DNA of 64,000 bases from Gonapodya sp. JEL0774 (taxonomy: Eukaryota; Monoblepharomycota; Monoblepharidomycetes; Monoblepharidales; Gonapodyaceae): positions 1 through 64,000 of the forward strand of contig JADIIX010000123.1 of NCBI GenBank assembly GCA_027604505.1, in the 5' to 3' direction. Positions 56,656 to 64,000 of this stretch are shown in pieces. Made by a program: the position numbers and the translations under genes. Each line of letters starts with the position of its first letter. Positions within the stretch are counted from its first letter, which is position 1. The notes beneath the pieces were generated by a model. The model was given only the letters and a program-made list of their open reading frames with translations, did not search any database and was not told the DNA's origin.

Positions 56656-59600
56656 TCACATGTTCGGAAGGAGTCGAATGACTAGACCTATTTGGAGTGA
56701 AAAGCTACCGATAATGATGGAGGTGACCCACGCCAATGGTGAAAGATTTGTTGTGCGGAAGACTGCGCCTCCAAACTGCACGATCAGAAACTGTTGCAAA
56801 GGCAAGGATGAATGATCACGGTTAAGGTAAATTTGGTTTCCATTTCAAGAACCATAGAAGAGAATAAAGCAAGCTCACCTGCCCCACCAAAGTTGTGAGA
56901 AGAACACCACCGAAGAGCGCGTTTCGAGAGATCCCTTGAAAAACATTCAATCCACTTTCTTCATCTACAATTCTGCGGTTGACCTCATGGAACAATTGCA
57001 GCATAACGAAAGTGTTGAATATGAAAGTCGAGCTGTTTTCGGTTGTAATGCCAACCCGGTGGAGAAGTAACCGTCCCTGAAAGAGTAGCGTGACTATGAC
57101 CGCTACTTGAAAAATTGCTTGGCCCAGAATTTGCTTGTACAGGGGATAGCTTATTAGAGGAGCGCCACGTCGTTCGGGTTGTTTCTTGAGCAAAACATCA
57201 GTTGGCGGTTCACACGCCAGTGCACTGTGATCGTGTTAGGATGGATGTAAATTTATTGTTTTCCGATGGTAATTGCACGAAGGTCACGATGAACCTACAG
57301 TGCTGCGAAAGAATCCATTATCAGATTCACCTAAAGAGGACAGTGAGATTGTTAACAGACACGTTTCAAACCCAATCAGCACTCGCACCCATAGAAGTTG
57401 AACAGCGCTGATTCTCCTCGCTTATTACTGCAGACAGAAACGCGATATAAACTGCTGTGACGTTCACGGTTAATTGAAACTGCAGGAAACGTCGCACTCC
57501 CTCGTTTACGGCACGACCCCAGCGAACAGCGTTGTTCATAGAAGCGAAGTTGTCATCTAGCTGGAGTAATAGAGTAAATTAACTGAGATGCTGCCAATAA
57601 TGACAAGAAAGGCGAGCAATCTGGACTCACAAGGACTATCGACGAGGCCTCTTTCGCCACTTCTGTACCGCTGTTCATAGCGAATCCAACATCGGCACTG
57701 TTGAATGATGAGCATGTGTCCATTCTTAATTATGCGGAGGGGAACGCTAGCACTCCAACCCCTTCAACGCCGGCGCATCGTTCGTCCCATCTCCTGTCAC
57801 TGCCACAGCTTCACCCATATCTTGAAGTGCTCGAACTAGCCGTTGCTTGTCACGTGGGTCAGATCGAGCCAGAACCTGGAGCCGAGGGAGGATCTTTTGA
57901 AGATCACCATCTGATAGAGATCGGAACTCCCGCCTTCGAAACACCACAAACTCTGACAACTCTTTGTGTAAGGTAAGTATGTGAGACACTCACCCTTCCA
58001 TAACGATACCCCCTCGTGTCAAGATCCCGCACTTCTTGGCAATTGATTGGGCCGTGACGATGTTGTCCCCTGTTACCATTCGCACGAACACCCCAGCCCC
58101 TCTCACCAATTTGATGGATGCGACAACCTCTGGTCTCAATGGACTAACATTAAAGCAAAAGCGGTTAGACACCCCACATGAAGAGACCCACAAGCTAATT
58201 CAACAGCTCACTCTTCTATTCCCAAGATCCCAAGCAGCACAAGGTCTTTCTGCCAGGCATCGATTTCGTCGTTTAGCGTCGAAGAGTTGTAGTCAAGCTC
58301 TTTGAAAGCAACACAGATCGCGCGAAGAGAAGTTTTGGAGAAAGAGAGAACTATCTGTGTGAATTCTTCTCGCATTTTCTCAGAGATCTCCTGTATCTGA
58401 CCACTCTTATTGAAGCACCGATTGCATGGAGCAAGTATCTTCTCAGCTGCACCCTTGACGTGAACCCGTACGCTTTTTGTGTGAACAGCCCCTTCATCGT
58501 TGGCAAGAGAAATCACTGTCACCATACTTTTGCGAGATGATGAGAACGGATATCGTCGAATAATTGACTTTTCGAGATGTTTGCGTATGACTTGGTATGA
58601 AGTGCCAGGCGTCTCAATTTGTCCCACAAATCGCAGTAAAGCTGCCGCCGTCTGGCTTCCGACAAATTCGTGGTTTCGCGGGTGCTCGGAACTCGTTAAC
58701 AGCTCTGCCTCTTTTTCGTCCTCCGTAGCGCCTGCATACCCATCTGCTTCAGATCCAGGCATCTCGTAGGCTGTTGAATTAATGGAAATGCTCTCGCATA
58801 AAAGTGACTTTGATGACTCAGGGAGATCGTCGGCTAGCTTCTCTATATTTCCTGGTGAATTCCTCTCGTTATCTTTCGTAGACATAAAATGATGGTCCGA
58901 TACCGGAGCAGCAACGACGGTCATAACGTTTTGCGTCAGTGTGCCTGTCTTATCCGAACATACTAAAATGAAATTAATCCGCGATGTTTAAGTTCAGAAT
59001 TGGAATACTCATTGAACTATCGATAAACTTACTCGGGGTCGGATTGGCCATTGTTTCGCATGACGCCAGCACCCGAACTAGATTGTGCTCACTCAGCATC
59101 GATGTCGTTGCGTATGCAAGAGCTTTAAGGATGAGTTGAGTGTTGTTTTGTGGTAGTCAAAAAAAGGTTCGCTTCTATATTACCCAAAATAACTGCCATC
59201 GGTAGCTGTTCAAATGAAAATGTATTGATGCATCTGAGAAAACCAAAATCTTTCACAGCCACTCACTCCCTCTGGCACGGCAACTTCAGACTAGTGGGTA
59301 ACATGGTTTGCTAAAGAATCAACGTTAATTGTCCTCCTACAGCTAGGTACGATCAAACACGTACCAACGAGCACGGTCACTCCCTGAATGACAATACCAA
59401 TAAAAGTGCTCACTGACAACTTGCGTTGATTGATGAAAGAAGTGGTGATATACTTTGCGACTAGCGTGCTTTCGCGCACGAAAACGGCAACGTGAGAACT
59501 AAACCGCAGGAGCATGGGAATCTTTCGCACCAAACCAGAAGGATCGCGGCCGATAGTCCAATTTTTGCAATGCGTTCGGCAAGAAAGTCAAGCTTGTCTT

Positions 59601-60816
59601 GTAGGGGCGTTCGATCACTTTTGGTGTCTTCTGCCTTGAGAGACTGCAACGTTGCAGAGTGGAAACTTCGAAGTTAGCACCCTCAGCGCAGTCCTCTTCC
59701 AAAATGCTTATCTCACCATCATCAGCTTTCCATGAGTGCTCTTCTCCCCAACCGCCAAGACCAAGCCATGGGCGTTTCCATCTTGATTTTTTATCAAGAA
59801 TGGATCACGACCGTCACTGTTCCCATTCACAACAAAGTTCTTCTGCACACTTCCACTTTCACCGGTCGAAGAAGATTCGTCTATTTTTAGACCCTTGGAG
59901 TCACTCGTAGACATGACAATCGCATCTTCGTGTTCAATAGTTGTCATGAATCCTGTTTGACAACACGCGACCCGCGATTCTCACCACAAGGAAGAATATC
60001 ACCAGGCCCCAGCAGAATAACATCACCAACTACAAGATCAAATATAGATACCTCAGTTGGATCTCCGCTCCGGAGCACCTGACGGGCAAAGTCAGGCAGT
60101 TGGCGCACCAAGGACGGACACGTAATGGGTGCCACCGCCCCGGGATCGCAATTGTCTCACCCGAACATTTTTCTCCCCGCTTGATTCGTTAAGTTTTTGA
60201 AATTGCCTATCCTTCTGGTAGTCGTTTGTTGCATTCACTGAAAGATGAAGCAAACCGAATGTTCGTGCTAATTGGACGGACCTCTCAAAGGAATATACGT
60301 ACCGAGGATGGCAATCATAACAGCAGTTAAAATTGCTGTCCCATCGACCCATCCAACTATATATTGGGATGGTGGGAACCCGTCTGCGAGAGCGCGGACA
60401 GAAAACTGTGTTAAAACCGCGACTTCACCTTTTGGTTCAGTTGGGTCGTGTTGAGGGCCAAAATCGTCATAGAGACCGATCGCAAGTGATACAACTACCG
60501 CAATTGAAAGAAATATTAAGGTTTTGTCCTTGCCGGCGTCCATGAGGAACCGGTAGAATGACGGAGGAGTCCTCGATGGGAGTCTCTGGCACATCGAATG
60601 ACGCAGATCACGAGACGTTCATCCAAGAGGGAAAGAACTCGAGAAGAAGATCAGCAATCTCACCTTTTCACCATACGTTTCTCGAAACTTCTGTGCTTGT
60701 TTGCCATCCAGACCCCTCTCCAAGTCAATCCCCAATTCTCTTGCGACAGTACTCAAGTCTCGTCGGGCAAGTTCCTGCACATCCCGGGTTTCGAATAAAT
60801 TTGTTAGTTGTTCCAT
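56656..60816 (-). CDS. P-type calcium ATPase, PMCA/Pmc1 type (P2B)
   Basis: Pumps Ca2+ out of the cytosol; fungal members are often vacuolar (Pmc1). It starts [20 protein letters not shown] (ATG 60816), with an N-terminus shorter than in many homologues. Order: TM1 [22 protein letters not shown]2 [20 protein letters not shown]; actuator [12 protein letters not shown] with TGES; VAVPEG spliced to LPMAVIL in TM4; phosphorylation loop [12 protein letters not shown]; nucleotide-binding region ([34 protein letters not shown]); [18 protein letters not shown]; hinge [33 protein letters not shown]; then SAVQLLW spliced to [18 protein letters not shown] in TM6; and the last helices ending [14 protein letters not shown] at TGA 56658-56656. 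All P-type motifs are intact. There is no extended C-terminal calmodulin-binding tail. At least 12 introns. Ion specificity follows the family pattern. Confidence 0.9.
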
Positions 60817-60989
60817 CCTGGGAGTGATCTCACTACGCTGACGTCAACTGTTTTTTCTTACACACCCAAGACTAATAACATCTAAAATCTCTACGTGCAC
60901 TTGCATGTATAATCAGAGCTGCAACAGCACAAAATCACGTACTCGCTCAAATCAAACTCGGCTTAATGCTATTCTACACATCAATCCAT

Positions 60990-62345
60990 TCAATGGGCGT
61001 GGTCAGCTGCGTTGTTGGCATGCGAGTGGGAATTTTGAAGCCCTTTCTGGCTCTGAGAAAGTGGATCGTGGCTGTGACCCTCTTGTTCGTCCTTTTTCAG
61101 CTGAATCTCCCAAAGTCGTTTCAGCTCATCTTCCTCAAACTTCCGTGCGGCCTCCCAGTCAGATTCCACCTAATAGAAAGATGTCGAGAGGTTATTCCAC
61201 GCCTTCCATGATTTGAAATGGTGCTCTTACATACCATCTGAAAGTATACAACGAACAAAACCACAAAAAAAACACGTGTAAGAACTGATGACACACACGT
61301 GTTCAAGACATGCACTTACGTCTGTCCATACTCCGACATCTGACATCCGACACCCCCCGTCACATTCACATTCTCCGCCAAACTCTTTAGGCAAATTAGC
61401 TGCAGGAATGTTCTGAAGCAACGTATCTCGGTAGTCGCTTCCAAGAATGTGGATTTTAGCGACCGTGACCTTCACATGGGAGACATCGTTAGAGCGACAT
61501 GAGATCGACAAGGCAGGGATGGCAGTCCCAATGTTCGATCATACCTCGTCCAAAAACATCTTTACAACTGCCCATACCGTGGTGAAGAATCGTGGAGCAT
61601 TGATGACGAACATCTTTCCCAGAGTCTCCGGGTAGTAGTCCTGAGAAATCTCACTAATTGTGCCGACTACGGATCGCACTTGTGGAAACTGTGACAACGC
61701 CACGTTTTTCAGGTCTAGAATCGTGCAGCTCTGCTCAATGTGCCGTCCAGACTTCCAAGACACTGCCAACAACCGTTGCCTAAGGAACTTTTCGAACTCC
61801 AGAACGTGATTCTGCATAAACCGCTTTTCCGTAGTGACTTTAAACATGGCCGTGTAGTTCAGTTTGTCAAAATGCTCAACGTAAATGGGTCGACCTTCGT
61901 TGTCGTTCTTGTGATAATAACGAGGGTAAATGGCCGCAACTTTCGGCCCTTCGCTGTACACAAAAGTTTTGTAAATATCCTCGACTTGAAACTCGCTACG
62001 CCACTGCATTGAGGAATGAAGTCGCGTCAGGATGTACGGATGGGTGAAGATTGGCGATTATGTAAAGGGGTCGGAGAATCCGAAGTACGGATATGCCAAA
62101 GAGAGCGAGTTCAAAATGGCATAAACATCAACATCTCACTTCTAAAAGGACTTTGTTAATGTGGCTCGCACCTTCAAAAACTTCTGAAACATGAGCATTG
62201 TCTTTGGCAGGTCAAACTTTCTTGCCCTCAGGAACTTGAGGAGAATGTGATCATTCATCCACGACTCGTCGAAAATTTTTGATTCTGTGAGCTGGCGCTT
62301 GAATTCGTGTAACGCCGCCTCCTGTTCCTTCGTCTTGGTGGTATC
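60990..62345 (-). CDS. Sec14-type phosphatidylinositol/phosphatidylcholine transfer protein
   Basis: CRAL-TRIO lipid-binding protein needed for Golgi secretory competence in yeast. The CRAL-TRIO N region reads [17 protein letters not shown], then [20 protein letters not shown]. The lipid-binding core reads [60 protein letters not shown] and [16 protein letters not shown]. The next exon has [20 protein letters not shown] and [16 protein letters not shown], typical of the Sec14 IP-recognition end. The tail is charged ([20 protein letters not shown]), ending NNAADHAH at TGA 60992-60990. The start codon is unresolved: an ATG at 62388 is out of frame with the first CRAL-TRIO residues, so a further 5' exon is likely. 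The gene lies about 170 bases upstream of the calcium-pump start on the same strand. Confidence 0.87.
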
Positions 62346-63072
62346 GTCGTGCCACGCAGGACAGGACAGGAGTACGGGAAGGTGGCATCGCGGAAGGAAA
62401 CAACCGGAAAGAAGGAACGATAGAACAAGCCGTCAGCTTGTTTGAATGGCAAGGCTACCGGTCGCAACGGCGATATATAACCAAAGTCGGTAGAACTTCC
62501 TCTGTCATCGCCATCACCAGTGCCCCAGACCAACATACCAAATTGCCCAATCTCCCTTTTTGCAGAGGAGGGTGCGATATGATGAGGGAAGCTCTATTCG
62601 AGGAGGTCGACGAACCAGGATGTGTGATTCGAACTGGTCCATCTGCGAGTGATGCTGAGGCGGACTTCTCCGGATCCATTGCAGCCCTTCAATTTCAAAG
62701 AAATGATGAGGGGTTTCTGGCGGGGCGCTCGAGGTTAAGCGTCCTCGAGAAGGAGACGGTGGACAACTGTGAAATCGAACGCTGTGTGGCTGTTGATGGG
62801 GATGGCCAAGCACTCAACCATGAAGTAAGTGTTGAGCGCCAACACACAACGGTTCACATTCACGATAAAGATGTTCCATCGAGAGACTCATTCGGAAAAA
62901 TTTGGTGTCTGGTTTGCGGGAGTGGACGATAAATTGCCAACAGAACGTCAGAACGCATCATAAATGTTGTCTATCAACAGTCGCAACGTGAAACCACTAC
63001 AAATTCCCATGCAAACACGCATGGTAGTACCAAATCTCCCTCTTATCTCCCTCTTACCCTCGCTAGAAAATT
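62346..63072. other. intergenic region, Sec14 5' end not resolved
   Basis: This probably holds the missing first exon and promoter of the Sec14 gene; a TATATA run occurs near 62473-62480. A plus-strand frame at 62438-62932 has a TTG start and no recognisable domain. Confidence 0.4.
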
Positions 63073-63873
63073 TCACTTCTTTCCCTCCGTTCCACCGACC
63101 TTCTTCGCTACCATTTTCTCCGCATCTTCGCACGCCTCCCTGACCCAATCTGGAACCGGAGCCTTTGTGCCCTTTTCGTAATCAAATGTCACGATAAGGG
63201 TTGATCCGTCAGAGACAATGGCCTCTTGGGAGTGCGAAACAACGATGAAACGCATCTCGAAACGGTCTGCACAAAAGAATCAGGCAGCTTGTATTGTGCT
63301 TCTACCCATAAAGGCCGAATTCCGCAAACTCACCATCCGTCATAGTCTCCATGGGTATCCGCGTTGCCACTGTGAAAGTGTCCGGGAATATGGTTGGCCG
63401 CCGAAAGCTTAACGGTGAACGGTGCCCGACTTGACCGGGTGAGAATTGACAGAGGTAGTACTGAGATTGGGGGAGGCTTACTTTGTGGTCACAGTTTTTG
63501 CAATCGGTCCCACCTGAAGCAGTGGATCCACGTGTTCCAGAACAAAGGTTGCACAAATCAATCAACATCACTGCGCGACGAGAAACTACACTCCACCTTC
63601 TTGGCTTTAATAAAATGGGCGTATTTGGAGTTGTCATTCACGTAGGGCTTGACGACTTTCCGAAAGGGGTCGAATTGGACCACAAGAAATGAAATGAGAC
63701 CGTGAAGTGAAATGGAAGTTGAAACCCGATTCACAAATTGCACAGGTCTCAACGCATTGTGGCACATTCTTCACCGTTCACATTTCACTCACCCTGCTCA
63801 AAGTAGGCGATCCGCCCCGTCTCGCAGTATCGAAAATGCATCACGTTGTTCACGTGTGCGAACGAGTCCATAT
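63073..63873 (-). CDS. hot-dog-fold (4HBT-like) thioesterase family protein, 5' end not captured
   Basis: The first recognisable exon, near 63873, reads WGDMDSFAHVNNVMHFRYCE and TGRIAYFEQ before a GTGAGT donor; this is the HVNN hot-dog signature of 4-hydroxybenzoyl-CoA thioesterase-like proteins. Later exons contain VVKPYVNDNSKYAHFIKAKK, RRPTIFPDTFTVATRIPMET, and EMRFIVVSHSQEAIVSDGST with VTFDYEKGTKAPVPDWV, ending KVGGTEGKK at TGA 63075-63073. Such fungal proteins are often mitochondrial acyl-CoA thioesterase-like enzymes. The N-terminus and any presequence lie beyond or very near the right edge, so the gene is 5'-partial here. A possible AG acceptor lies just before WGDMDS. Confidence 0.75.
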
Positions 63874-64000
63874 CACCCCACTTATGATGCATGCATCAGA
63901 CCATCACATGAAAAAGGATGGGGCCGGACGGTGGTGGATGAGTCGGTTGATTGGTTTGAAATAACCAGATGCCCGCTATTGGTGGCATCACGATGTCAAC

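Noticed and set aside
56656-62345. Functional operon of Sec14 and the calcium pump
   Set aside because: They are on the same strand and close, but this is a eukaryote with separate starts and introns; proximity alone does not support co-transcription.
1-64000. Biosynthetic gene cluster
   Set aside because: The TmpA-like gene, a transporter and an FAH-family enzyme are present, but no complete synthase, synthetase, terpene cyclase or P450 is seen.

Overview
The window looks like nuclear DNA of a filamentous basidiomycete (mushroom-forming lineage most likely). The genes are dense and lie on both strands. They are interrupted by many short introns of about 45-75 bases with GTRAGT-type donors and YAG acceptors, and intergenic gaps are short. 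The protein families fit as well: PYM, Ecl1-type zinc protein, TmpA-like membrane protein, Dal5-type transporter, CipC-like protein, fungal-type Vps10. I see no prophage, operon, CRISPR array, rRNA or convincing tRNA. Gene models were spliced by eye, so outer boundaries are firmer than internal exon edges.

Left third (1-25 kb). A TmpA-like membrane protein (1145-3580, -). A Ser/Pro-rich protein (5053-6057, +). A CipC/DUF3759-like stress protein with a 7-base first exon (6421-7416, -). A very long RING-between-RING E3 ligase of the RNF216 type (8083-14520, -). An F-box/LRR-like protein (15265-18279, +). A seven-helix membrane protein (18601-19533, -). An intact fumarylacetoacetate-hydrolase-family enzyme (20055-21633, +). 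Immediately after it come a decayed, C-terminally truncated kinase copy, a tandem repeat, and homopolymer tracts around a 10-N assembly gap. Then an NPF-motif, proline-rich protein (23285-24595, -).

Middle third (25-44.5 kb). A Dal5/allantoate-permease-like MFS transporter (25337-28207, -). Two uncharacterised multi-exon genes (29448-30319 and 30668-31742, both -). An ALKBH6-like dioxygenase (32561-33680, +). An uncharacterised gene (33960-35002, -). A mitochondrial-type methionine aminopeptidase (35437-37294, +). A TauE/SafE-family membrane protein (37543-39891, -). The exon-junction-complex recycling factor PYM (40124-40792, -). An Ecl1-family zinc protein (41815-43309, +). A single-pass proline-rich membrane protein (43494-44480, -).

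Right third (44.9-64 kb). A giant Vps10/sortilin-type receptor with three tandem Vps10 modules instead of the usual fungal two (44975-53802, -). eIF3 subunit h (55078-56205, +). A PMCA/Pmc1-type calcium ATPase (56656-60816, -). A Sec14-type phosphatidylinositol transfer protein (60990-62345, -). The 3' part of a hot-dog thioesterase cut by the right edge (63073-63873, -).

Neighbours do not form an obvious pathway or biosynthetic cluster. Several genes serve the secretory/endolysosomal system (Vps10, Sec14, calcium pump, the NPF-motif protein) or RNA and translation (PYM, eIF3h, ALKBH6), but this looks like ordinary housekeeping synteny. The most unusual items are the triple Vps10 receptor, the RNF216-like ligase with about 1,480 disordered residues before its RING domains, the kinase relic, and the non-canonical introns and micro-exon.
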